Assembly: GCF_900312815.1 (NCBI RefSeq)
Contig: NZ_OMPE01000008.1
Location: forward strand, 496,001 to 560,000
From: Aquimarina sp. AU474
GTDB taxonomy: Bacteria; Bacteroidota; Bacteroidia; Flavobacteriales; Flavobacteriaceae
DNA: 64,000 bases
Direction of reading: 5' to 3'
Below, piece by piece: positions 47,147 through 55,679 of this stretch. The notes beneath the pieces were generated by a model. It did no database searches. It worked only from the letters and a program-made list of their open reading frames with translations, and was not told the origin of the DNA. The position numbers were made by a program, and so were the translations under genes. Every line of letters begins with the position of its first letter. The first letter of the stretch is position 1.

Positions 47147-47310
47147 GAATGAGCTTAACGTTTCGCAAATTGGCTTTTACATAATTACTATCGATATAAA
47201 ACACTGGCGTGTTGTTATATCTGCAATTATGTAAAATACTACGTATGCGCCAATTTGCAACAATATACATTTGTACTATAATTTATATTATGTAAAATAG
47301 AACATTTTAC
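47124..47310 (+). repeat. Structured palindromic element, copy H (attC-like)
   Basis: GCAAATTGGC (47165-47174) pairs with 47249-47258, and TTTTACATAATT (47175-47186) with 47225-47236. The tip is AACAC-TGGC-GTGTT (47200-47213). The stems differ from copy A by compensating changes while the TGGC loop is kept. Outer arms ACATTATAG and ACTATAAT resemble A and B, but the right end is altered. Confidence 0.65.
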
Positions 47311-47364
47311 AACTCCTTCTATTATATTCAATTTAAAGGATTGTTTTTTTTTTGCTGTATACAT

Positions 47365-48534
47365 TTAATTAATAAATGGATCGCTCCACTTTTCATTGGT
47401 ATATACATCGGTACCGGCCAATGTGCGTATAAAAGCAATGACAGCATCAATCTCAGTCTGGGTCATATTAAGTTGTTGCCCAACACCGTTTGGCATTAAT
47501 ATTCGATCCAAATTGGGATTGCCCGTAGTGTTTATCGTATTATAGTGATTTAACACCGTAGCCAGATTTTCGCTAGCACCAATATGCATAAATGGTCCGT
47601 TTGCCGTACCATCGGCTTTTACCACATCTCGTAAACTTGGTGATCTGGTATTGGTAAAATCTACACCAACACCATTGGCGGTACCAATAACACCGTTATT
47701 TAAAGAATTTGGGGCAATATCAAATTCGGGAGCTCTATGGCAACCTGCACAGCCAATACCACCATTTATTCTACTACCTTGACTATCAAAAACTGGAGGT
47801 CGTAAAAACAAATTTTTACCATTATTCTCTTCAGTCGTATAATTTGGGAACGGTTGGCCATCATTGGCTACCTGTTCTCTACCTTCGTCATATCTACTAT
47901 CAAAAGACTGTATACTGCGCACAAATTGCGCTAATGCCAGTTGTATTTTGGCTTCAGAAATCTCGGTGTTTCCAAAAGCAAAATTAAATAACTCGCTATA
48001 ATATGTTGTATTTTCTAACTTACTAATGAGGTCCTCAAAACTTAAATCTCCATTTTCACCACTAAACCCCATTTCGATATGATCTTGTATGGGCATTGTG
48101 GTTTGTTCTTCTAATGTATTGGCTCTTTTATCCCAAAAAAACCGGGCTTCATCAGCAAATCTAGAGTTAATCAATCGCATTGAGTGACGACCTGTAACTC
48201 CATCAAAACCAATACTTTGTTGATTATCATCTCCAAAGGCTAATTCTTGTTTATGACAACTTGCACAAGAGATGGTATTATCTACCGATAAATTTTTATC
48301 ATAAAACAAAACACGCCCCAAAGTGGCTACTTCATTGGTTATCGTATTGCCCTGGGTATTGTCTTTTGTAATATAAATTGGGATATATTGATTAGAATAC
48401 TCTGGTAATACATCAAAATTGATATTCAAAATATTAGAAAAATCAAAAGAATTCTCTTCTTGTGATACAGGAGTATCATCTCCAGAACAACTTGTTAAAG
48501 TGATTAGGATAGCAAATACACATAATAGTCTCAT
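47365..48534 (-). CDS. Di-haem cytochrome c peroxidase/MauG-family lipoprotein
   Basis: 389 residues. The lipobox is at Cys16 (ITLTSC). Two haem c sites are present, SCASCHK (about 90-95) and GCAGCHR (about 260-265), spaced as in bacterial cytochrome c peroxidases, with conserved GFDGVTGRHSMRLINS between them and RSPSLRDV with PFMHIGA after. Family members reduce hydrogen peroxide in the periplasm or oxidise protein side chains (MauG-like). It lies 66 bases downstream of an exported protein gene on the same strand, probably in one operon. Its stop lies just outside the defence island. Confidence 0.88.
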   Translation of the reverse strand: MRLLCVFAILITLTSCSGDDTPVSQEENSFDFSNILNINFDVLPEYSNQYIPIYITKDNTQGNTITNEVATLGRVLFYDKNLSVDNTISCASCHKQELAFGDDNQQSIGFDGVTGRHSMRLINSRFADEARFFWDKRANTLEEQTTMPIQDHIEMGFSGENGDLSFEDLISKLENTTYYSELFNFAFGNTEISEAKIQLALAQFVRSIQSFDSRYDEGREQVANDGQPFPNYTTEENNGKNLFLRPPVFDSQGSRINGGIGCAGCHRAPEFDIAPNSLNNGVIGTANGVGVDFTNTRSPSLRDVVKADGTANGPFMHIGASENLATVLNHYNTINTTGNPNLDRILMPNGVGQQLNMTQTEIDAVIAFIRTLAGTDVYTNEKWSDPFIN

Positions 48535-48600
48535 AAATATCTCGGGGTTAGTGATTATTATGAGTTAGACTATGCTTTTTAAAAAAGGTTTAATCCTCTT

Positions 48601-49584
48601 TTAGTTTTTTTCTTTATTTTGTGTATGTAATAAGTCCACAATATCATCCCTTACGGTTTTTAAAACCTTATTTTGGGCTAATGCTACAGTGGGTTCTATA
48701 GTGCGATTGGTATTTAATTGCCCCAATGTACTCATGGTCGTATTACTTTGTATCACCATGGTCAAGGTCTCTAAAACCTGTTGTAAACTAGCTTTGGGCA
48801 CAGGTAGTTTACTAGCCTGTGATTGTAATGCTTTTTGTTTAAGCTCGTTTAATTGTGCCACCACATTTAGTGCAGATAGTGTGGTCTCGCCCGTACTATC
48901 CTTAAATTGTATATTTTGATAATCTTTCCTGGCTTCTATACTGCTCGTAGCGGCGGTCAGGTGATTCACAAGCCGATTGGTGGTATCCATTGATTTTTTA
49001 AGTACTGTATTTACTTCTTCTTTCCATCCCCAGGGAGCGTCTGGAGTAGCAATAGGTTTTTGTAGATCCATCACTACTTTAAATACACGATCTGTACCTA
49101 ATCTCCTTAAGTTATAGGTAAATGTGGTATCATTAATGGTAATCCACCACACATTAGTAGCCGCAGCAGGGATCATCCTTTGTGTGTGGGCATCTGCAGG
49201 AAAAAACTGTACAACGGCCTTACCTACATTAGTAGTCGTACCGCCATAAAAATTAATTTTATCCTCACTCCCATCCTTATGTCTATGATCGTGCTGCAAT
49301 GAGATTCGATCATTTTTATAGGTTAATATCCACGTACGAGATTTATCCTCTCCTACAAAAAACGGGATTTTAATCATACTATCATTACAAGAACGTACAT
49401 GCATCATCAGTTTTTTACCCCCAAAGTCCTTATTTTCTTTGGGTAATGCCAGCGTACCTTCATAAGCATTGCCACAATGAGATAGTAAGGCATTCCAGAA
49501 TTGTTTTGCAGGGTTAATGTCTTGTCCTATTACTTGTGTTGTAATGAAAAAAGCAGCGATGATAAATTTGATTTTATGGATCAC
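48601..49584 (-). CDS. Exported protein of unknown function
   Basis: 327 residues. The start codon is GTG at 49584, chosen because it opens a good signal peptide (IHKIKFIIAAFFITTQVIGQ); no ATG serves. The N-terminal half is beta-rich (LALPKENKDFGG, WILTYKNDRISLQHDHRHKDG, NVWWITINDTTFTYNLRRLG), and the C-terminal half is helical. The family is not recognised. It precedes the di-haem peroxidase and may share its transcript. Confidence 0.6.
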   Translation of the reverse strand: MIHKIKFIIAAFFITTQVIGQDINPAKQFWNALLSHCGNAYEGTLALPKENKDFGGKKLMMHVRSCNDSMIKIPFFVGEDKSRTWILTYKNDRISLQHDHRHKDGSEDKINFYGGTTTNVGKAVVQFFPADAHTQRMIPAAATNVWWITINDTTFTYNLRRLGTDRVFKVVMDLQKPIATPDAPWGWKEEVNTVLKKSMDTTNRLVNHLTAATSSIEARKDYQNIQFKDSTGETTLSALNVVAQLNELKQKALQSQASKLPVPKASLQQVLETLTMVIQSNTTMSTLGQLNTNRTIEPTVALAQNKVLKTVRDDIVDLLHTQNKEKN

Positions 49585-49710
49585 AATAGTTTTTTTACGG
49601 TGGAAGAAAGGTACTACTTATTCTAAAAATAATGATAGATCATAAAGAAAAATACAACCAAAACGAATCCATAAATAAGAGCAAAGTAACATAATATTAA
49701 ACGCTACGCA

Positions 49711-50463
49711 CTATTGATTCATCCATGTTTTAAAATCACTAGTTTTTTGTCTACTTACAATAAATTCTTGATCTCTTGGGTTAGTGATCACAAGTTTGAC
49801 TCTATGATTAAAATAAGCGTCGATTTTATGTATGGATCTTTTTGAGATAATTTGCCCTCTATTAATTCGGTAAAACTGATTAGGATCCAACGAATTAAAC
49901 AATTGATCTATAGTTTCATCAATAATGTATCGTTTCTGTGCGGTAACCCCAAAAGTGATACTCTCTTGAGAATAAGCATACAAAAGCTCATCGATTTTAA
50001 TTTGCACAAACCCACTCCCCTCTTTTACTAGTATCCCTGCTCGCTTTGGTGTTGCTTGCATGCTACTTAATAATTGTTTGAGTACTATCGATTCGACCAG
50101 GGGCGGTGTATTTGATTTAGCAAACTTATCTAGAGCAACGGTTAGGTCCTCTTGCTGTATAGGTTTAAGCAGATAATCAATACTATTTACCTTAAAAGCT
50201 TGTATTGCATATTGATCAAAAGCCGTAGTAAAAATAATAGGTGCGCTGATCTCTATTGTCTGAAATATTTCAAAACTTAGGCCATCTGCCAATTGTATAT
50301 CCATAAACACGAGCTCTGGATCTGTGTTTTCTTGAAACCAAATGATAGCATCTTCAACCGTATCGATAATATCTAGTAATTCATATTCAAAATTACAAGT
50401 TTTGAGCATGTTTTGTAGCTGATTTGCAGCTCTAGGTTCGTCTTCAATGATCAGTATGTTCAT
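49711..50463 (-). CDS. LytTR-family response regulator
   Basis: 250 residues. The receiver domain shows IIEDEPRAA, the phospho-acceptor in LVFMDIQLADGLS (Asp about 55) and FTTAFDQYAIQAF. The LytTR domain (about 145-248) has LLYAYSQESITFGV and FYRINRGQIISKRSI. It overlaps the kinase gene at 50444 by 20 bases. It ends a four-gene operon whose upstream members are two membrane proteins and the kinase. Confidence 0.92.
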   Translation of the reverse strand: MNILIIEDEPRAANQLQNMLKTCNFEYELLDIIDTVEDAIIWFQENTDPELVFMDIQLADGLSFEIFQTIEISAPIIFTTAFDQYAIQAFKVNSIDYLLKPIQQEDLTVALDKFAKSNTPPLVESIVLKQLLSSMQATPKRAGILVKEGSGFVQIKIDELLYAYSQESITFGVTAQKRYIIDETIDQLFNSLDPNQFYRINRGQIISKRSIHKIDAYFNHRVKLVITNPRDQEFIVSRQKTSDFKTWMNQ

Positions 50464-51523
50464 AGTTTTTTTGATCAGATATGGTTAATAAAGGAAGAGA
50501 GACCACAAATGTAAGTCCGTCATTTTTGATGGTTATGCTTTTACCCGAAATTAAAGCATAGCGCTTTTCGATATTTTTAAGCCCTACTTTGGTAGAAGGT
50601 AACTGAGTAGACTTGGGCTGTATTTTGTTTTCAACGACCAACTGATGATCTATAATGTCTATCGTAACAAGTAAAGGTTTTGCTTTAGAAATTATATTGT
50701 GTTTTATAGCATTTTCTAATAATAGCTGTAAACTCATAGGAACGATCATGGCTTCCATGGCAGATTCAGAAATATTCCAATCTACATTGAGGTTATCTCC
50801 AAATCGCTCGGTTTGAATATGAATATAGGCTTTAGAAAACTTTACTTCTTTACGTAGCGAAGTTAGGTTTACACTCCCCGACTCTAATATAAACCGATAC
50901 ACATCGGATAATTTATCCACAAATTCTTTAGCCTCTTCTTTAGAGTTTTGATCAATAATATCACGTAAGGTATTAAGTGTATTGAATAAAAAATGAGGTT
51001 GTGCTTGGTTTCTTAAGGTATCCAATTGTGCTTGCACAATCACTTGTTTGGCCTGCTCCTCTTCTCTAATAGATGTTTTAAGCCTTACATAATAATACAT
51101 AGCTTCATAAATCGCCATAGTCATGGTACTAATAATAATAATGGGTACAAGTACAATAGCAGAACTAATAGGTCTATAATTAGAACCAAAAGCTAGAGAT
51201 AATAATCGATTTCCTAACATATCTACCAATATTACCGTGGTAACGATGGCCAAAAGCAACAACAATACTCGTTTTGTATCATCCTTAAAATTGTAATACT
51301 TCTTACGTAATAAAATAATTATTGTTCGTATGATAAACCAATCACATATGGTAAAAAATAAGGATACACTCCAGTTTCTTATCGCTATATTAAAAGGAAA
51401 ATGCACAAATGAATTGTTAAAGAGAAAATCTGTAATAAAACTCAAAATCAAAATACCAATAACCACAAACCAAAAGTCATTAAATCCTAAGTATTGTATG
51501 CGTTTCTCTTTATTGATTAACAT
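50444..51523 (-). CDS. LytS/YehU-type sensor histidine kinase
   Basis: 359 residues. About four membrane helices (15-150) are followed by a coiled linker and the His_kinase motif QPHFLFNTLN (about residues 199-208, with QP in place of the usual NP), then LQLLLENAIKHN and VGLKNIEKRYALI of the ATPase domain. It overlaps the regulator gene by 20 bases and follows a membrane-protein gene by 12. Confidence 0.92.
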   Translation of the reverse strand: MLINKEKRIQYLGFNDFWFVVIGILILSFITDFLFNNSFVHFPFNIAIRNWSVSLFFTICDWFIIRTIIILLRKKYYNFKDDTKRVLLLLLAIVTTVILVDMLGNRLLSLAFGSNYRPISSAIVLVPIIIISTMTMAIYEAMYYYVRLKTSIREEEQAKQVIVQAQLDTLRNQAQPHFLFNTLNTLRDIIDQNSKEEAKEFVDKLSDVYRFILESGSVNLTSLRKEVKFSKAYIHIQTERFGDNLNVDWNISESAMEAMIVPMSLQLLLENAIKHNIISKAKPLLVTIDIIDHQLVVENKIQPKSTQLPSTKVGLKNIEKRYALISGKSITIKNDGLTFVVSLPLLTISDQKNYEHTDH

Positions 51524-51535
51524 TATAGTGCGTGA

Positions 51536-52336
51536 TTATAGGTTAATTAGTGCCATACCTTGTTTTGCTTGATAGAAGGTGTATCCAATCCATGTAGCGT
51601 ATAGTAATCCAAAAACGATCACAGTAATGATCTGATTTCTATTCTGGGTTTTCCATTTTTTGGATAGCCATAATGCGAATAACGGAATTATTTGTATGCC
51701 ATGCAATCCAAAAAAGTGGGCTATCCTTAAATCTCCAGCAATTGTACTCCAGTTTACTAACGGTAATCCAGGACCACCATCTGCTACTCCTACATTATGA
51801 GACATCTGACTGATCATCTGCCCTCCTATCCAACTACCAAATACAACGACCAACCACCCCATTAATATGGCAACTTGAATCGAAACAGGAATGCTAAATT
51901 TTAATCTTGCCGTATCGATAACAAATAATATCATAATCAATACATTAACCGCTATGAGTATTCCCATTAGTGCAAATAAAATCCCATCAAAAGGAGTAGA
52001 TACATTATAATGAGACTGCACTCCTCTAGCTCCTTGATATACAATGATTCCAATTTCTACCAAAAGTGTTAAGGCAACTATATTATTGATAATCTTTTTC
52101 TTTGTTTTAGAATATGGATATATGGTCATTAAATACCCAACGGTTAAAATATAGATCCCACCAGATATTGAAAATTTTAAGGGTTTGATCCAAACATTAA
52201 CTCCAATTAATGTTCTCTCATCAATAAGGAGACCTAATACACACCCAATGGCCGAAAGAAAATGAATGATAACTACCCAGTACAATATTGGACTTTCTTG
52301 TTGTACGGATCTAAGTATGTTTTTGATATGTTTCAT
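51536..52336 (-). CDS. Multi-pass membrane protein of unknown function
   Basis: 266 residues with about seven membrane helices (LYWVVIIHFLSAIGCVLGLL, GGIYILTVGYLMTIYP, ILFALMGILIAVNVLIMILFV, AILMGWLVVVFGSWIGG and others). Charged loops are short. No family is recognised. It overlaps the upstream gene (52333) by 4 bases and is followed by the LytS/LytTR pair, so it may be an accessory sensor or a target kept in the same operon. Confidence 0.65.
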   Translation of the reverse strand: MKHIKNILRSVQQESPILYWVVIIHFLSAIGCVLGLLIDERTLIGVNVWIKPLKFSISGGIYILTVGYLMTIYPYSKTKKKIINNIVALTLLVEIGIIVYQGARGVQSHYNVSTPFDGILFALMGILIAVNVLIMILFVIDTARLKFSIPVSIQVAILMGWLVVVFGSWIGGQMISQMSHNVGVADGGPGLPLVNWSTIAGDLRIAHFFGLHGIQIIPLFALWLSKKWKTQNRNQIITVIVFGLLYATWIGYTFYQAKQGMALINL

Positions 52337-52755
52337 GACTGTTTTTGTTTTAATGATTTAAGAATTGTAAATAGTAGAAAACCCATTGGACCGAACATAA
52401 ATGTTCCAAAAAGACATGGAGCCATTAGTAATTGATGAATTCCTACTTTCTTATTTTGATCTAGTATCCACATCCCTACAACAAGATCAAATGCCAGATA
52501 ATGTACCCATCCGGCGAGTACCGCATGTTCTTCTGTAAATAATGCCATTACCGAGGCTAGACTACCAAAATCCATCCATCCCCCGATTTGAATAGCTAGA
52601 ATGATATACACTGCGTATATAATAGAGAGCGCAATAGGAATGACTTTATAATCAATAAGGAATCTGGTAACCTTCCATTTGGGTAAGAGAATCATTAAGA
52701 TCCACATAGGCATGGTGATCATACCTGCTATCGAAAAAACTTGTGTTGGACTCAT
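52333..52755 (-). CDS. ABA4-like (DUF4281) membrane protein
   Basis: 140 residues with four membrane helices. LAGWVHYLAFDLVVGMWI near residue 80-97 is the hallmark of the ABA4-like/DUF4281 family, followed by a PCLFGTFMFGPMGFLLF segment. ABA4 in plants is needed for neoxanthin formation; bacterial members are uncharacterised. It heads the operon that ends in LytS/LytTR. Confidence 0.75.
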   Translation of the reverse strand: MSPTQVFSIAGMITMPMWILMILLPKWKVTRFLIDYKVIPIALSIIYAVYIILAIQIGGWMDFGSLASVMALFTEEHAVLAGWVHYLAFDLVVGMWILDQNKKVGIHQLLMAPCLFGTFMFGPMGFLLFTILKSLKQKQS

Positions 52756-52885
52756 GTGTTTGTTTTTAAAAAGTAATTATATCGTGATTGTATGGTCCAA
52801 AGATGTTGATGTTACATGAAAAATTAAATGAGTTTATGTTCAACCGTCGTTAAATGAAGTTCAATTGTAATAAGATGATTTCAAC

Positions 52886-52917
52886 AAAAAAAAGCTACCC
52901 GAACGGATAGCTTTTTT
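52886..52917. terminator. Intrinsic terminator after the azoreductase gene
   Basis: AAAAAAGCTA (52888-52897) pairs with TAGCTTTTTT (52908-52917) around a CCC-GAAC-GGA inner part with one mismatch. It lies 24 bases beyond the azoreductase stop on the minus strand and can work in both directions. Confidence 0.8.
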
Positions 52918-52940
52918 ATAATCAGGGAGCGTCTTTGTAA

Positions 52941-53537
52941 TTAAGAGATCTCTAATGTATTGATATTATTTTTTGCATCAATCAAGGCTTGCTCTATGTT
53001 ATTACGGGTAGAGGCTGCTTTGATAAATTCAATATTAGTAATACCTACAAAGTTTAGAAATACCTTTAAATATGGTATTACAAAATCATAATCGCTTTCT
53101 AATGGCGTTCCGCCAGTCACTACAATAACATATGCTTTTTTATTTTCTAATAAACCGATCGGAAAACCTTCTCCATACTTAAACGTAACCCCTACTCTAG
53201 AGATTAAATCAATATATGTTTTTAATGCAGCACTTACTCCAAAATTGTACATAGGTACAGCAAAAAGGTACTCGTCTGCTTGTGCGAATTCTGTTGCCAA
53301 AATATTAGAACCAGCAACGGCATGTTGTTGTGCTTCAGTTTGCTGATCAGCAGGTGTAAAGTAACCGTTTACCTGATCCTCATTACCTAATTTCACCAAT
53401 TCTTCATAATATAGATCTCGTTTTTGAACAGTAACGGCTCCTTGTTGCTCTATTCTAGCTTGAAGTACATCTGCTAACTGCCTACTAATAGAGTCTGATT
53501 GTCTTGCACTGCTATCTATTCTTAAGAGTTTTTTCAT
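52941..53537 (-). CDS. azoR: FMN-dependent NADH:quinone/azo reductase AzoR
   Basis: 198 residues, the usual length. The flavodoxin-like fold starts LLRIDSSARQSDSISRQLAD, with FAVPMYNFGVSAALKTYIDLISRVG as the FMN/active-site region (about 95-119), and VIVVTGGTPLESD later. AzoR enzymes reduce quinones and azo dyes with NADH and protect against thiol-reactive quinones. It lies 47 bases after the DsbA-like gene on the same strand. Both are likely controlled by the divergent HxlR regulator. Confidence 0.9.
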   Translation of the reverse strand: MKKLLRIDSSARQSDSISRQLADVLQARIEQQGAVTVQKRDLYYEELVKLGNEDQVNGYFTPADQQTEAQQHAVAGSNILATEFAQADEYLFAVPMYNFGVSAALKTYIDLISRVGVTFKYGEGFPIGLLENKKAYVIVVTGGTPLESDYDFVIPYLKVFLNFVGITNIEFIKAASTRNNIEQALIDAKNNINTLEIS

Positions 53538-53584
53538 TATTTCGTATTTTATTTTTTTAAAGTATTATATGTGTTTATTAATGA

Positions 53585-54262
53585 TTAACAGTCTCCCTCT
53601 ATTTCGCAAAACTCTCCACCAATCTCTTTCTTATCAATCGCTTTGATACCAGATATGTGATCTTTCATTGCCTGTACATCAAAATAGCCAGATGCCAGAA
53701 CTGTTTTTTTATCCCCTTGTTCTAGTATAAATGTGGGGAAACCGTTGGCCATACCTCTTGCTATTTGAAACTCCTTATGTGTTTTGGTGAGATTATCATC
53801 CTGCATCCATCTGTTAGTAAATTGGGTTTGATCAATAGCCAGTTTTTCTAGAATAGGTATGTAGGTATCTAATATGTCTAATGGTTTTGCTTCCTTAAAG
53901 AGTGCGTTTTGTACTTCTTTTGCAAAGGTGAATGTGTGTTCAGGGTTTAGTTCTTTAATAAGTACAATTGCGGCACTGGGTTCTAGACTACTTAATACCT
54001 GACTAGGGTCTGCGATTAATCCAAAAAAAGCTGGATCTATATCTCTTCCTGTAATTGCAGTTAAACGTGGCGCTCTAGCATTAATATAGTCTGATATTTG
54101 CCGTCCTCCTCTTGGTGCATCTTGACCAACCCACATGCCACCATTTAAAAATTCAAAATCAAAATCATTTTTGAATGTATTGTATATCATCGAAATATTT
54201 TCGCCATTTCCATAACACCATCCACATTGCGAATCGGATACATAAATCAATTTTCCTTTCAT
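53585..54262 (-). CDS. DsbA-family oxidoreductase (FrnE-like)
   Basis: 225 residues. Near the N-terminus LIYVSDSQCGWCYGNGENIS gives a CGWC active site (about 14-17) in a thioredoxin-like strand. The helical insertion (about 60-165) and the later cis-Pro region ANGFPTFILEQGDKKTVL complete the DsbA/FrnE fold. The protein has no signal peptide, so it should be cytoplasmic, like FrnE. It ends in GEFCEIEGDC with two Cys, a possible second redox pair. It is first in the azoreductase operon, divergent from the HxlR gene. Confidence 0.85.
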   Translation of the reverse strand: MKGKLIYVSDSQCGWCYGNGENISMIYNTFKNDFDFEFLNGGMWVGQDAPRGGRQISDYINARAPRLTAITGRDIDPAFFGLIADPSQVLSSLEPSAAIVLIKELNPEHTFTFAKEVQNALFKEAKPLDILDTYIPILEKLAIDQTQFTNRWMQDDNLTKTHKEFQIARGMANGFPTFILEQGDKKTVLASGYFDVQAMKDHISGIKAIDKKEIGGEFCEIEGDC

Positions 54263-54380
54263 AATATTCTGTATAAATAGCTATAATTTAACATACTCTC
54301 TAAAAGAATGTTGGTATATTTTGGAAAGTTAAAGATAAAAAGTAATTTAGCATCAAACAAGAAGGTACTTTAAGGTTAGA

Positions 54381-54400
54381 TAGTTACTTTGAAGTAACTA
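54381..54400. promoter_or_regulatory. Palindromic operator-like site upstream of HxlR gene
   Basis: TAGTTACTTTGAAGTAACTA is a perfect 9-bp inverted repeat around TG, centred 30 bases before the HxlR start. A related half-site (GGTACTTTAAGG, about 54364-54375) lies just upstream. HxlR/YodB regulators bind TACT...AGTA-type palindromes, so this is the likely binding site for the neighbouring regulator. It lies between the two divergent transcripts. Confidence 0.6.
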
Positions 54401-54420
54401 ATACTGAAAATCAAAGTGTT

Positions 54421-54783
54421 ATGATTGGAGAAAGTGGGAAATTTATTTTAGACGACTGTCCTATTCGTTATGTTTTGGATCGATTTGGTGATAAATGGTC
54501 GATATTAATTATCGTGGGATTAAGTAATGTTGAGAAGCTACGCTTTAATGAGCTACAAAAAGCCATCCCCGATGTATCACAAAAAATGCTTACCAAAACT
54601 TTACGAAATCTTGAAGCTGATGGATTAGTTCATCGTAAAATTTATCCAGAAGTACCACCACGTGTAGAATATCGTCTTACCGAAATGGGTATTAGTTTAG
54701 TACCTCATGTAAATTCACTAGCTGATTGGGCAAATATTCATTTTAAGAAGATTAAAACTTCTAGAGAAGCATATGGAAAATAA
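54421..54783 (+). CDS. HxlR-family transcriptional regulator (YodB-like)
   Basis: 120 residues forming the single winged-helix domain of the family: CPIRYVLDRFGDKWSILI at 13-30, LRFNELQKAIPDVSQKMLTKTL as the recognition segment, and VEYRLTEMGISL of the wing. Cys13 matches the position of the redox-sensing Cys in YodB/HypR-type regulators, which respond to quinones and diamide. It is divergent from the DsbA-like/azoreductase operon, the same pairing as YodB and AzoR1 in Bacillus. Sensing chemistry is inferred. Confidence 0.9.
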   Translation: MIGESGKFILDDCPIRYVLDRFGDKWSILIIVGLSNVEKLRFNELQKAIPDVSQKMLTKTLRNLEADGLVHRKIYPEVPPRVEYRLTEMGISLVPHVNSLADWANIHFKKIKTSREAYGK

Positions 54784-54950
54784 TGGCCTCACAACTACAG
54801 TAAAAATACAGTATAAAAACTAAAAAGGAATGAGAACAGTTTTACCAAGAATAATTCTAAATACACAAAAACCGTAATTATATTATAGTATTAAATCATT
54901 TTTTTATTATCTTAAAACCCCTTTAAGTCTCAAAACAATAACTACCCCAA

Positions 54951-55655
54951 ATGAAAAACCTACACGCCCCAAAGGTTATGTTCTATTTATGTTATCTAAT
55001 AGTCATAGTAATTTCTACATTTTTTGATAAGTCGTATTTAAAAATTATCCTACCCATTACATTACTTGCACTCATCATATATTATATTAAAGATAGCCCT
55101 AGAATAAATATGTTTTTCATTCTTAGTATCATTGCTTTAATGGTTAATGACTTTCTGTTGTATACGGATATGATTAGCAATTTCTCAAAAATTTGTATTC
55201 TTATATCCTCATATTTAGTTTTCACTTCTTTATCGTTAAAAAGTTATGTCGTCCAGACTAAGCAGCACTGGTCTAAAATAATTTCGGCCTCTTTATTAAT
55301 TAGTTTAGCTCTTATTATTTATCTTATATTTTCGATTTCTGAGCTGGTATTACATCGGCTTCCCGGTGCTATCCCGTATATAGTAATGGCAGTAATACCT
55401 CTGTTGGTTTACATCGCAATATCATACTATATCTATATCTCTGATGTATATGTATCGGGTATTAGGCTCTTAATTTCTGCTTGTTTGTGTATATTCATTA
55501 TCACATTAGCACCTATTAATGAGCTTTTTTATTCTAGTAGAGTGTTTATTATTTTTAATACCACCGGTCACATTCTGGGACTCTATCTGTTCATGAAATT
55601 TTTAATGGAAACAGATCCAGCCGTTGTTCCTGATAAAGTCCCAAAATATGTGTAA
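54951..55655 (+). CDS. YhhN-like membrane protein
   Basis: 234 residues with about eight membrane helices and short loops, arranged as in the YhhN/TMEM86 (lysoplasmalogenase) family; NDFLLYTD (about 67-74) and LPGAIPYIVMAVIPLLVYIA resemble its conserved spans. Family members hydrolyse lysoplasmalogens. The match is by topology and weak sequence patterns, so the function is uncertain. It is convergent with the quinone reductase gene. Confidence 0.5.
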   Translation: MKNLHAPKVMFYLCYLIVIVISTFFDKSYLKIILPITLLALIIYYIKDSPRINMFFILSIIALMVNDFLLYTDMISNFSKICILISSYLVFTSLSLKSYVVQTKQHWSKIISASLLISLALIIYLIFSISELVLHRLPGAIPYIVMAVIPLLVYIAISYYIYISDVYVSGIRLLISACLCIFIITLAPINELFYSSRVFIIFNTTGHILGLYLFMKFLMETDPAVVPDKVPKYV

Positions 55656-55679
55656 TGTTTTACTATTTGGTTTAGATTA

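Noticed and set aside
37074..47364. CRISPR array or tandem repeat array in the island
   Set aside because: The repeats are few, long and irregularly spaced, with genes between them; there are no regular spacers and no cas genes.
37074..47364. Classical insertion sequence or prophage carrying the island
   Set aside because: No transposase, integrase or phage structural gene is present between the repeats.
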